Shown here piece after piece: positions 22,135 to 34,400 of a stretch of DNA of 64,000 bases (its first letter is position 1; every line of letters starts with the position of its first letter). The stretch is from Parathielavia appendiculata (lineage: Eukaryota; Ascomycota; Sordariomycetes; Sordariales; Chaetomiaceae). The stretch covers positions 1,497,114 to 1,561,113 of the forward strand of contig NW_026944224.1 in the NCBI RefSeq assembly GCF_033297405.1, written 5' to 3'. The translations under genes were made by a program, and so were the position numbers. The notes beneath the pieces are model-generated. The model saw only the letters and a list, made by a program, of their open reading frames with translations. It searched no databases and was not told the origin of the DNA.

Positions 22135-25100
22135 TCATTTCGGGCGGTGCGGAAGAACAGAAGTTGAAGCAGCACGAACCTGTTGGTGTTGTTGGTGCTG
22201 TAAATGCCCCCTCGCTTGCTGCTGGTGCTGCCCTTGCTGTTGTTGCTGACTCTGGCCCTGGCGACGGCCGCGGTCGATATAATCCTTATTCTCAATCGTG
22301 ACACTCTTGGTCATGTGATTGACCTTGTAGACCCCAACCAGGCGGGCGGCGAGCTCAAACATGTTGTTGCGCAGCGAGATGACGATGAACTGGGCGTTTT
22401 TGGTGCGCTCCTTGATGTAGTTGGCCACGATGGACACCTGGGGGCATCATCAAATCATATTAGTCATCTATACGTATCGTTCGCCCCGGGAGCGGTTTTC
22501 GGCGACGTGGGATAACGCGGGAAAGAAGAAGAAGCAAGTGGGAAATGGGAAATGGGCTGAAGGGGAGGACTTACATTCCTGAAATCCAACGCGGCATCAA
22601 TCTCGTCCATGACATACAGCGGCGTCGGCTTGTAATGGTGCAGGGCAAACACGAGCGCCAGCGAACTCAACGTCTTCTCGCCGCCCGACAAGTTACTAAT
22701 ATTCTTCCACGACTTCTTGGGCGGCATGACACTGAACAGGATCCCCTCGCTGAACGGGTCGAGCGAGTCGACCAACTCGAGCTCGGCGTTGCCGCCCATG
22801 GTGATCATCTGGTACATCTCCTTGAGCCGCAGCGAGATGGTGCTGAACCCCTCCATGAAGCCCTCGAGGCGCAGCCGGCGGAGGTCATCGCAGCGCTTCT
22901 TCGCCCCGTCGCGCTGCGCCACGGCGCTGGCGAGGTCCAACGAGCGCGCCGCGTGCTCTTCGACCCGCCGGCGGTACTCGGCCAGCACGCCCAGGTCGAC
23001 GTTGACGTTCTGGATCTTCTCCTCGAGCGCAGCGATCTCGGCCTCGAGATGCTTCTTGTTCATGCCCGCCAGCTCGTCTTTGCTGTACTGCGGGAGTTCC
23101 AAGGGCGCCGACTGGCGCTGGTCGTGTGTTGACTGGGTCATGGTGGCGTCCTCAATCTCGGCTTGTAGTTGCGCGTCAGCGTCCTGCATGTCCACATCTC
23201 CGTCCCCATCCTGGGGAGCTTGAGGCGGGAGCGGAGCTGCTGAACTGCCGCCCGACTCCAAATCCGCGATGTTTTGCAGGGTCAGTTTGGAAAGCTGTTG
23301 TTCCCAATAGCGCCGCTTCTTCTGGTTGTCGGCAAGGACCTTCTGGTTCTCCTCCAGCTTGTTGCGCATCTCAATTTCGACCGCGCGCGTCTCATTCAGC
23401 TCGGCCGTCTTCTCATCAAGTTCAGCCTTCATCTCGGCCAGCTCCCGCTTCTTGGCCGACAGAGCCTCCTTTGCCTGCTCGACCCTGGTCTTAAAGTTCT
23501 CGGCCTCGTCTCCTTGGTTCTGGATCTCCTCCTCCAGGTTCTCAGACTCCTGGGTGGCGGCCTCGAGCTCCTTGGTGGCCTTGGCGTGGTCTTTTCTGAG
23601 CTTGACGATCTGTTTCTCGGCCTTGGCTTTGCGAACCTCGGCATTCGACATCTCTTCGTTCTGGGAGGTGATCTCCTCCTTGAGTGCATCCACCTTGGCT
23701 CTCTGAGCGCGGAGCTTCTCGCCGCCAATCTCCATGATCTTGTCCTGCAGCTCCTTAATCTCGTCCTCCACACTCGATGTCTCGCCATGCAATTTCTCAA
23801 CTTCCCTGTTGAGCTTAGCAATCTCCTTTTCGAGGGCGACAATGCGGCTGTCGTCGGCCTTGGAGGGCTGGTGCTCCTTGGCAAGTTCCTTAATTCTGCG
23901 CTGAGCGTCTGCCAGATTCCTTTGTGAGCTGTCCATGTCGAGCTGGATCTTTTGCATCTTGGTGTCGAGTTCCGGAATCTGTTCCTTTAGGGTGCGGATC
24001 CGAACCTCAAGCTCTCGCTGACGTTCCTGTAACTCCTGGAATGCTTGCTCGAGAACATCGCGATCCGCCTCCAGCTTGACAACCTGCTCCTTGCTCGTGT
24101 CCGCAACGAGTTTGGAGGACATGAGCCCCTTCTTGACGGTGGTACCGCCACCGGACATGGTACCGGACTTGTCAATCAGTTCCCCGGCAAGCGTGACGAC
24201 ACGCCACCTCTTGGCGCCGTAGGCGATGCGGTTCGCCTGAGCCAGGTCCTTCGCTACCAACGTGTCTTGCAGAGCATGGTAGAAAGCCGGCCTGAACTTG
24301 TCGTCCTTGGGCTTGATCAGGTCAAACAGGCGTGGCGCATTCTCTGGCGTCTGGATGGGGGACAAGTCGCGGACTCTCAACTTGTCAAGACAGATGAAGT
24401 TGCCACGGCCAAGATTCGTTTTCCTCAGGTACTCGATGCACTGCTGGCCCGCCTCGACAGTGTCTGTGACAAAGTTGTCGAGCGCGCCACACGCTGTGGA
24501 GATAGCGACGTCGTACATCTGGTCGATGGTGCCTAGATTGCCGAGCCGGCCATGGAATCCGTCGATACGGCCGGATTCCTTCATGCGCATCAGCGCGGCG
24601 AGAACGTTGCCCTGTGTCTGAGTGGCAGAGAGACTCGACCGCGCCTCTTCCGCCTTCTGCCGGGCATTCGAGAGCTGCGCGCGAAGCTTGGGCTCTTCTT
24701 GAGAGAGCTTCTCCAGCTCGGCCACGGCTCTCCTGCCCTCCTTTTGCAAGGCAGCCTTGTCGACCTGGCACTGCTTGAGCTCCTCTGTCTTGGCAGCCTG
24801 ACTCTCTTCGATGGCAGCGATCTTGACCTGCATCTCCTCGAGGGCAACCGCGCCGGCATTGGCCTTTTCTCGCAGAATGGCCATCTCACTTTCGGCGACA
24901 GCAATCGCAGATTGCTTCTGATTGATCTTGTCCTTCCAAGGCTCGAGCGACTTTTGCTTCGCAGCAATCTGGTCGGAGAGATGCTGAGTCTTGCCCTTGA
25001 GGCTGTCTCGGATGGTCGCCAGTTCGGCCTCTTCCTCCTTGACACGCTGCTCCAGAGAAGCGATCTCCTCAGCGCGTGTCTCGATTTCATGCGCGCATTG

Positions 25101-26825
25101 CTCAATGGTCTGCTCGGCCTCGAAAGCAAAGCCTTCGGCGTTGGCGATGGTCTTCTCCAACTTCTTCCGCTTGTCAGCCAGGAACTTGCGCTTCTCGTCG
25201 AACTTGACGCGCTCTTGGTCGAACTTGATCATTTCCTGGATCAATGCCTGGGCTTCCTTCTCCTGAACCTCGTAGTCCTTGCTGCCTCTCGAGTAGCCCT
25301 TCTCAAGCTGCTTGATGATCTGCTCGCTCCCGTGGTGCTTCTCGAGCTCAGCGTCAAGCTGCGACTGCATCTGATTGATGGCCTCCTCCGTGACGGCAGT
25401 ATTGTCGTCGCATTCGCCGACATAGATCTGGTACAGCGCAGATTTCTTCGAGACAAGCTCGTTCTCATCTCGGATGTACGCCAATGCCTTGTCCTTCTTG
25501 TCCTCCAGGCTGTTCTTCTCCTTCTCGACATGCTGGACACGGCCGCTCTTTTCCATACAGACCTCGTTGAGCGTCTCCACCTCGGCAGCTGCCTCCTCGA
25601 TTGGGGTCTTGTACTTGGATGTCCCGATGATATCCTCGAGATATTCGAGGAGGCCGTCGTCGTGCTCGTTGGCAGCCTTGGGCTTCATCTGCGCGATCGA
25701 CTCGACCTCACCCTGAAGAATCAGAAAGCGCTTGTGGTCCAGATCCACGCCGCGGTCCCGCAGCAAAGTGGTCACGGTCGTGAAGTTGGACGACTTGCCG
25801 TTGATGTAGTACTGACTGGAGTTGTTCTTAAAAGCCTTGCGCGAGATGACTAGATCCGAGTCTGGGATGACTTCATGGTCACCGCCGGGCAGGTCTATGA
25901 CTTCGCGGAAGTGCACGGCGACCTCGCAGTAGTCTAGGTCAGGATATTGGGCAGAGTTGTGAATCAGGGCGGAAATTTTGCCCTGTCTCATCTTGCTGGC
26001 TCGGAAGCCGAACACAAAAAGCAATGAGTCGATGACGTTGGACTTGCCGGAGCCGTTTGGCCCGACAACTGAAGAGAACGACGCATGGAATGGTCCCACT
26101 TCTTGCCTGCCGGCGTAGCTCTTGAAGTTTGTGAGGATGAGGTAGGTGATTACGATGCGCGGCTTCGGGCCGGTATCCTCCACCGTCGGCATGGCCATGG
26201 TACGCGACTTGAGCATGATGTCCATGGGCTTCTCGAGGATGGTGTCCAAGACCTTGATGGGCTTGGCGGTGGCCAGCACCGTCTCGTCTTCCTGGCGGCG
26301 CTGTTCGTTGGTGGCGGCGGTTGTGATGTCGGCAAATGGCACGCTGTGAAAATTCGCAGGCGACACCGAGGCCTTTGGGGAAACAAGTGGTGGCTCGAGT
26401 TCGGGAGTGGCCGACTTGCCGGCGCGAGGCGCGACACTCCTCCGCGTCGTTCGGGGCTGCTTCTTGACTGGAGCATTTCCGTCGTCTGGCGATGCCGTCG
26501 TTGCTGTGGTCGCTGTCTGGTCGGGGTCGAACACCTCGCTGGGCTCGACGATGGAGGGCGGCGCAACACTGCTCCTATTCTTCGGCGGGCGACCACGGCG
26601 CTTGGGTGCTGGCGCTGAGGCCGAGGATGGTTTTCGTGTTGGCGGTTCGGCCGCGGCCGTGATACTCCTCCTAGCGGTTGAACGACGGGGGCTAGCTGCT
26701 GGCGCAGGTGTGAAGTCGTCTCCGCTGTCCTCGGCAGCTTGGGGCGCGTTTTCTCCGTCCTCGTCTGAAGAATCGACGATCGTGGTGCGACGAGCCGCAG
26801 CCCGTCGTGTAGGTCGCGTTGACAT
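22135..26825 (-). CDS. smc4: Condensin subunit SMC4
   Basis: Core ATPase of condensin, which pairs with SMC2 and loops and compacts mitotic chromosomes. Two exons (26825-22575 and 22437-22135) encode 1,517 aa. The N-terminus is about 220 aa, basic and disordered. Walker A is VVGPNGSGKSN (about 250-260). GTSKYKTPIEEA follows the N-terminal head, as in SMC4. Long coiled coils flank the hinge (about 735-880, LAALMRMKESGRIDGFHGRL). The ABC signature LSGGEKTLSS (about 1376) and Walker B PLYVMDEIDAALD (about 1400) are intact. The intron falls directly after DFRN, and exon 2 continues VSIVANYIKE with the D-loop region. The tail is unusually Gln/His-rich. The frame is open upstream only from a TTG, so I use the ATG at 26825 (MSTRPTRRAA). 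Confidence 0.95.
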
Positions 26826-27141
26826 GGTGATAGTTATCAAGTGAGGAAGAAACCAGTTGCGCTCGACAACTAATATGTCCCAAATGAGATGCAACCTGCA
26901 AGGTAAACAAATGTGGTCGCGGTCGCTGATGCGCCCCGCTGTTGTAAACAATTGCAGCCACAGCTCAAGCCACCCAGCCCCTCAATCCCGACGCCACATC
27001 TCGTGACAACGCGGTAAGCGCGCTGGAAGTCTAACCTCTGCCAAGACGGGAGTTGTTGACCAAGGCTCCAAGCTTCTACTCCCGAGACGAGAGTTTGAAG
27101 CTTACCAAACAATCTTCGCACACTCAAATCCGAACGCCAAA
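26826..27141. promoter_or_regulatory. Divergent promoter region, SMC4 / ELYS-like
   Basis: Only 316 bp separate two divergent start codons, so both promoters and leaders must lie here or overlap. I could not identify a specific factor site with confidence. Confidence 0.55.
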
Positions 27142-28119
27142 ATGTTGGACCTTTTCCAGTTCAACGCTGCATTTCCGACCGACGGACCGAAGCCATACGA
27201 TCAAAATGGCGTCCGACAGATTGAGACATTCCGGAAGACCTTCGACGGCATCCTGTTCATCGACCGCGTGCTGAAGGCGCTCGGAGTCGGCGAAGGTGCG
27301 CACAACCCCCCCTCTTCCAATGTACTTCTACTGACCGACACTCGACCAGGCAAAGCATACCCACCACGGGGCGACAGCGGGCTCCAAGCCCTGCACCAAC
27401 AAATCTGCGAGGCCAAAGTCTCTCCGCACGCCAAGCTCTCCGTCTTCTACTACCTCCTCCTCGACTACGACGAGCTCCGCGGCGCGCGCTCCAACCTCGC
27501 CGAGGCACTCGCCGAGGAATCCGGCCTCCCGAAAAACTACCAGATCCTGATGCGCGGCCTCTGGCACATGGACCGGCGCGAGTTTAAGTTCGCTTTGGAG
27601 CACCTCGCGCACCCGTCCCTGCCCTCCGAGTTCGCGGATGACATCATCACCGTGCTCGTACGCCACGGCAAGTCATCGTCGGCCGCCGCCGCTGAAGACG
27701 ACGACGACTACAGCCTCCCCCTCGCCTACTACCACACGGTACAACCCATGCTACAAACCTCCGAAGCGCTCGAGCTGCTCTTCGGCGCGCTGGCGCGCAC
27801 AAGCGTCACCTCAGCGCTGCGCTTCTCGCGCGCCTACCCGGATCACGCGCGACAGCAGCTTTTCGAAAAACTGGTGGCGTCGGTGCTGGAGCACCCGCAG
27901 GCTGGCGGCGCGCGCGGCAGGGAGCTTGTCAGTCTGCCGCTTGACCGAGCTGAGGAGAAGTGGTTCCAGGAGTATATCGCGTCTGGTGAGGGAAGGAGGA
28001 GCAAGAATGCCAAGGTGGTTGCGCAGATGAGACAGGTTGTCACAGGCCGGCACCGCGGGCTAATTCCGGTGGGGGGTCTGGGTGGGCAAGGGGCTGGTGC
28101 TGTTCGGGCAGGTCGGTGA
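27142..28119 (+). CDS. ELYS-like nuclear pore/chromatin protein
   Basis: Members of the ELYS-like family (Pfam ELYS; Ely5 in fission yeast) join the nuclear pore outer ring; in animals ELYS seeds pore assembly on chromatin. I propose two exons, 27142-27295 and 27350-28119, giving 307 aa. The 54-bp intron has a GT donor and a CCAG acceptor; its removal joins GEG to KAYPPR, a more natural junction than the read-through frame, which also stays open because 54 is divisible by three. The protein is alpha-helical. It has no beta-propeller and no AT-hook, so it corresponds to the short fungal form. KNYQILMRGLWHMDRREFKFALEHL is split by length here only in reading; it is the central helical core. It is divergent from SMC4. 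Confidence 0.75.
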   Translation: MLDLFQFNAAFPTDGPKPYDQNGVRQIETFRKTFDGILFIDRVLKALGVGEGAHNPPSSNVLLLTDTRPGKAYPPRGDSGLQALHQQICEAKVSPHAKLSVFYYLLLDYDELRGARSNLAEALAEESGLPKNYQILMRGLWHMDRREFKFALEHLAHPSLPSEFADDIITVLVRHGKSSSAAAAEDDDDYSLPLAYYHTVQPMLQTSEALELLFGALARTSVTSALRFSRAYPDHARQQLFEKLVASVLEHPQAGGARGRELVSLPLDRAEEKWFQEYIASGEGRRSKNAKVVAQMRQVVTGRHRGLIPVGGLGGQGAGAVRAGR

Positions 28120-30975
28120 CGAACGCGAAGGAATGAGGTGTCTGTTTTCTTCTTTAATAATTTGTAGTTTGGTAGAGGTACAGCAGCATAGCGATGGCGT
28201 TTAGGCTTTGTCGGATACCACACTGGTGATTGAGGGAAAAAACTCTCGCACTGCGTTTTCCTACATCTAGAGATCTCTCCACAAAGGAAATGCACATTCT
28301 TGATGTCTTTTTGAAATGGCGGAAGGCAGCTCAAACTTGATCTTGAGTACAAGTGCTCATAAACCGCCCCAACAACCGAGGCTGTCGTCTTTCTGGGATC
28401 TGTAAGAATGCTTTTCGAAGGAAGGACCCTCATTCTCTCAGTATACATGTAATACTTTTACTCTATATGTGTGTAGCTCCTTACGTGCAGGAGGAGTGTG
28501 GGATAAGCTTACCCTGCTTCCAGTTCTAGCTGAAGTTGACCTTTGAACAGGACATTGGGGTATCTTCACCCTTCCTTCGTTATGAGGTGACTGAAGGAGA
28601 TTTGTCGTACTGGATATCCATAATGCATGCTTCGGAGAGCTTGCTTTATTTAGGCTTAGGGGGACGTGGAAACATTCTGGAGGTCCTGCACTCTCGCTAG
28701 TCTTCTCGTTTGCTCATCCTTTATCATGAAGGTGGGAGGACTGTGTCGAGTGTCAGACACCGCACATGCAATACCAGTTCTCTCCCAAGTCATCAGTCTT
28801 GCCTCCTGCCTGTATCAGGCTTCCCAGGGCACCCTTCTCGCTCAAGTAGGGATTTTACCACGATGAAAGCGGCCCATCTACTGGGCATGAAAGGTCAGAG
28901 GATGCCCAACTTGAGCCCTCTTGTCACCATATTGAGCCGCTCTTATTACTCGGCGTTATTAGTCAGAACCATATATGACACGGCAGTTCATACCGGTATT
29001 TATTCAGCATCTCTTCGAATTTACTCGACTTGCTTTGCCATCCCCTGTGAGATACCCACACGTTCCCGACGTTTGGGCTTGGGGGGGGGAGGGAACGGGT
29101 GGACCACGCCGGTGATCGCGCGGATCGCCAGGCGGAGCTTATGATACGTAATGGTGTAGCACAACCAGCATAGGTAGGAGTACAATATATAACCATGAGG
29201 TGAGGTTCATCTGGGCCCGCGCATGGGATTGTCTGGGCATGTCCCGGCCCGCCGAGGCTAAACCCTGCAGCCAACTTCAACCGCTCAACCTTACCCAAGT
29301 TGGAGGGACGTTGTAGCGCCTCGGTTGCGAGCTTGGCCGCTTGGTTTTAATCTCAAGCCGTGTGCAGTCCGGGCTTGAGGGGGCGTTGTTGGTTCTCGGG
29401 ATGCTTGGCTGCGGAGAGTGGATGATGCCGGGATTAGTTTCATCAGCGACGACTGACCGAACGAAGAGTACTACGTCTCACGGCCACCTTCCACCTCGGA
29501 CTTGTTTTCGTAGTCAAGGTAAGTTGTTGAATGTCACTCTGAGCGGCACAGAACCGGACCGACGTTATGTTGTTGGTTCCGCACACTACCACCTTCCGAA
29601 AGACAACGGGCCGAAGCCCCTCAGGTCCGTGATAAACCCGGCCTCAGCGGCCATACTGTTCCTCTCGTCCCTGGGCTTGCACTGAGAAGTACTGGCTGAA
29701 CGGCAGCACAAGGATAGATGTCTGTGGTTGGGCGATCTGACCCCGAGTCCTCGACGTGTTGGCGCGGCCGGATGAAATGGCAGGGCATAACTAAAACATA
29801 AAAGTCTCCTCGAGCGTACAAACGCGGCCCAAGACCAAAGTCAGGCGATGTGCTTCTTGGCTTGACTTGGCCGTGCTGCTTGGCTCGGCTCGAGCGGGAA
29901 AAGGAAGAGGGAACCAAGGGGGTTGCCGATAAACATTGCTGATTTCTACATTGTGTACACGTATGCGTATTTTGCTCAAGGCGAGCCTTGGGCGACGTGC
30001 AAAAATGGATGGATATATGGTTGAGTTACATTGTATCGTGGTTGGTTGGCATTACTTGTGTGTACCGTTATTTGGTTCTAGTTTTCACCTCTCTGAAGTC
30101 ATCCACTCGGCTGCCAGTCATCAAATTGCCAACTACCGCGCGGTATCTGTATTTGGCGCTGATGGGGAGACTTCGGAACAACTCGAGAAGGATTGAAGAA
30201 GAGGCTCGAACAACCTTGATGTTGCACAACGGTTTGGGTGCGGCGATCATGATCCGTATTTTTTCGAGAGCGCGGTCCACTTTGAGAGGAGGTTCCACTT
30301 GGGCAATAAAGTTGTGACAGCTCGAGCCGCAAGTCAATTGCGACGGAGGTGGCCTGACTCGCGTCACAAATGCTTCCAACGGTTGCAGCACGACAAATGC
30401 ATGTTCAACCTACCCCCCATGTCACAAGGACGCGTCAGCTTCTGTTGGAGCGTACAATACAGTGCAGCGATAGGACTGATCAGCCTTTTGTTTATCAAAA
30501 CAGAGCAGTGCCGCAAAAGCTTGCGAGGGGACACGGTGACATTCTTTGTTCCGGGCGAGCTTGCGATGTCTGAGAACGTGTCCAGTTTTGGCATGGATGG
30601 TTGCCCCTCGGCCATGGCCAAGGTTAAGCACAGCGAGTGTTGGCTCGTTGGGCCGAGGCAAAGAAAGTCACCTCGTATGATGGAGAGTCCCAGCTGCAAG
30701 GGTTGTGGTGTGTGAACCGGTTTACAAATTTTCCTTGTCCTCCTTGGTCATGTTTCGAGTGTTTCCTCTGCCGTGTGCAACCAGCGAGAAAAAGTTGAAC
30801 CAGGCATCCCGCTCCGCCACGTGAGGCTGGGTGTCCTAATGGCGAACCAACGACTTAAGCTTAAAGCGGGTTGAGTGCGGGGTTCATTGCGATTGGCGAG
30901 CCATCGATGACACAAAAGCACTCCATGTCTCGGAACTCCCTACTCTGTACGGATTATTGAGGGAACAGAACAGCA
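28120..30975. other. Gene-poor region
   Basis: About 2.9 kb with no recognisable gene. Open frames are short, overlap on both strands and show no domain or splice structure. Confidence 0.5.
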
Positions 30976-31406
30976 CTTGCGGCGATTTGTCTATTGGGGC
31001 ATACCCCCGTCTACGGGCACAGCCGTTAAGCCCCTTTGGATACAAAGCCCCACCCACAAGCTGCTTGGCCAAGCTCCGATGTGGGGCCAAGCCCGCAAAC
31101 TCCAGCGCTGGGTGTGTTGGACTTGCGTACCGGGGCCTTAGGAGGTATACACAAACTAGTGTACTTAGGCCTAAAGTATATAGTGCATTGTAATGGTTGC
31201 GATTTGTATGATCGAAATTCGACTGACTATCTATTCAACTGAAGTAGCTAAGTAATGAAGTGAGTAGCCTTGATTGAATATGACAGTTGGTGTTGGCTGT
31301 AAAGTCTTGGTGCGGCTTAGAGGTGGGCCTCAAACCAAAAAGAGGCTTTAATGGCTGTGCACCGAAGGCAGGTGGGGCTGTCCAAATAGACAAGTCGACT
31401 TGCCGC
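30976..31406. mobile_element. Foldback/MITE-like element with long imperfect inverted arms
   Basis: Two arms of about 100 bp (30976-31076 and 31304-31406) are imperfect inverted copies of each other. The left arm has GATTTGTCTATTGGGG, ACGGGCACAGCCGTTAAG and AAAGCCCCACCC. The right arm, read in reverse complement, has the same blocks in the same order with small changes and gaps. The 227-bp centre has no coding potential. The size and structure fit a MITE or foldback element. No clear target duplication is visible, so the exact ends are uncertain by several bases. Confidence 0.6.
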
Positions 31407-34400
31407 CTCAGAGAATGTTATAAGATCGCCTATTCCAAGTTTATTTGTTTTAATGCTTCCTCGACATCTTTGTTGTAGTCATCTGTTTGCATTTTCGTGA
31501 CATCACTTGCCAAAAGCACCTTCGAGTTCGGTACCTTCGCTTTGCCCGTAATTACGGAGTAACAACGCACCGATTTCATGATGGAAGAGCGGCCGCCAGA
31601 CGTCTCGCGCCCCACGGGGCTGGGCCGCACACACAAACTCCATCGCCGCCATAATTTCGATTCTGTCGAAGGGTGGGTTCTGGGTCCCTTGGAACACACC
31701 AAAAACACGACCCGAGAGGCTGCGTTGTGTGCGGCTTGGTGCAATACAGCTGCGCCAAGTCCTGTAAGTTGCTGTTTGTCCAGATGCTTGTTGCGGGCGC
31801 CCTTCAGCAGTGAGGTGCTCACGCCCGCTTGTGGGGGCCACGACGGGGAATTTTGGGTGCCGAGTCCGAGGCCTCGCCTGCAAGTCCTTTTGAGTGCTTA
31901 TGAAATGGGGCCAAAAGACTGCTTCCCCTGGACGTGTAGGTACTCCGTACTGCGTTGGCTTTCGCGGTCCGCTGCAGAACAAAGGTCCCTGCAGCAAGAA
32001 CGAACGAAAGGCCTGGCGGCAGCCTTGGCCTCGCATCTTTGCAATCCGAACAATCCGAGTCAGCAAGCCGACATCTTGGCCGCCGCGATACGGATACGGA
32101 TACCAGCTCGCGATGGTGCCTTCATCCCTCGGTCCTCAGCCATCCTCCTCTCCACGGCAGGCATCTGGACGCCCGCTTTACGCCCGAGATGCTGTGCGGG
32201 ATTGTGGGAGGCTTGTTGTTTGTACGGTTTGCTGAGTGACCGACACAGGCAGCCCAATCAATTCCCGTGGTAATACCCTTTTTCCAGCTGGCACCCAACC
32301 TTGTGCAACAATCCTTCTGTGCACCACAAGGTTAGCCGCCTGATCGTGCTGCCTTGCGTGACACAGCAAACGGTCTCGAAATGAAGCCAGATAGGCCAAG
32401 AGGCGGACCTGCTAACCGACTGACCGATACTCATGCGGAATCCCCGGCTGGCTGAAGGGCGCCACTTGAAGTCCGGACCCGAGTCCCAAGCGGCCTGGGC
32501 CAGGGTTGTTTCGGGTTGTCTCGATGACTTTAACCTTAAACAGACGACTGCCACCCGCCGCGCAGTCGGCTAGAACGGGCGATGACGGGATGAAGTACCC
32601 AGTACGCACAAGTAGATGTCCTATAAGCGTCAAAGGTGCGGAATCAAAACTCACGAGCGTTTTGTAGTCTGCAATTCGCCGTGGCGGGTGGAAGGAGCAA
32701 GCGCTGCTGCAAGGTTTATTTTTCTTCTTTTTTCTTTTTTATTACGAGAGGATCCAGGCCATGATGTGCAAAGGCACCCGCAAGATTTGATGGGTTTGCC
32801 CGCTTACCTGGATGCCTGCGATCCTCAGGAGGGCGATGGAATCAGACACACCATGGAAAGGTAGTCCGGAATGGTCCCAAACCGGCAATCGCTCAGCGCG
32901 AATCACGTCTTGGCAATGCCATCTATGTACCGTGACGACAAACAGCGATAGAGGAGACAATGATAAGAGCCGCAAATTGTTCAGTCCGTTGAGGGATCGG
33001 AGACGGGGACTTGGTAACCCCGAAGTGCGGTAAGGTTTCCCGCTCAGAATTTGAACCCCTGACCGGACGAACGAATACGACTCAGCCCACACGCTAGTGG
33101 GTGAAGGATCTGAGTAAGTGCCAACACTAAACTGGAGCGTTCCATGACGGGTTGGCGCCATCGCGCCCTGAAAGTCACAGCACCCATTGGTTTCCATGTT
33201 GGCCGCTCGGCCTGCAGTTGGGCGTTGACCACAAGGGACACTACTGATTATTGAAGTCGCGATAACAAGCGAAACTCCGAGAGCGCCACTGCACTCAAGT
33301 AACAATTAATCCGTACCTCACAGCCAAATGCATGCCAACCACCCGGTTGCGTCTCGGCATAGCGTTGGTATGATGGATGAGATTTGTGGCAAAGCGTCAA
33401 ACGCAACCCAGCCCAGAATTTTGCGCAAGCTGAAGGCCAAGGCTTGGAAGGAGGGGATACCAAGAACGCCAATGTGCTCGCTAAGGGGCCGGTCGGCGCG
33501 CCGTGAAATAAGCTTGAAATCCTCTTGCATTCCCATGACAATCCCGCTGGCAGATACATGGATCTCTGAAGCCGCTCCCGGACACGGCCATGCTTCCGTC
33601 TGTGCAGGCTCCCAGCTCCCTTGGTTCTGATGATACGCAAGGCTACAGAACAGAAAGACTTCACTTTGATGAAGATAAGGCTCGGAGGTAATGCATCTTA
33701 GATCCGACGAGCTAGCGAGTTGGCCAGGCCTCCATTCTCCCCCGACTTCGGGCAGGCAACCGACATCACAACCCGGGTGAGCCACCTCCTTTCTCTCACG
33801 GAGGAACAAGGCTTGGCTGGTCAAATACCGCTGGCGAGGCCAAGAGACAAGAAGATGGTGAGAAAGAACTGGAGCTCATTAGTTGCTCGGCGTGGCTCGG
33901 CATCTGGATGGTTGGGGGAGCGGTTTCAAGTCCAAGAACAGACAACGCGCCGATCAACTGCGCTGCTTTCATGAAATATTTCGCCAAAAACTCGCAATCA
34001 GCTATGAGATTTTTGTTTTTTTTTTCTGTATCTGACATGGTGTCTGTTTAGAATGTTGCGAAATCGCCTTCATCAGTCGGAATAAGCTGACGACAGCTGG
34101 TGGGGTCACCCAAAGGCGATTCTTTACCGCTTCTATCACACCTGAATTCCACACTTGATCATCAGTTCTGGCTTGGCTTTAAACCTGCTCCACTGCTTGG
34201 CTTGCCTTGGCCGCTTGGCGCCGGGCCCCGGCTGGCCTGAACGGGCAGAAGGAGCAGGCCAGAGCTTCGGGAAAGGCACTTTTCTGGGTTAGACCCATAC
34301 GCATTTATATGCTTATTAATTGCCCGTCCAGGGAAGCAGCTCGGCCCCAACTTTAACGCGACTGCAAGTGGAGCTGAGCGGGGTTATGAGTGCCTCACAT

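Noticed and set aside
24552..25853. 433-codon open frame on the plus strand
   Set aside because: It is antisense to the coiled-coil coding region of SMC4, where the codon bias leaves the opposite strand open. It has no domain.
26826..26951. Longer SMC4 N-terminus in the same frame
   Set aside because: It would need a TTG start; the first ATG is at 26825, with a normal basic N-terminus.
31503..32273. Overlapping open frames of about 190-230 codons on both strands
   Set aside because: They are antisense to each other, have no domain, and show no splice or codon evidence for coding.
33035..33075. tRNA-like T-arm sequence on the minus strand (GGTTCAAATTC)
   Set aside because: No matching acceptor, D or anticodon stems could be found at tRNA spacing.
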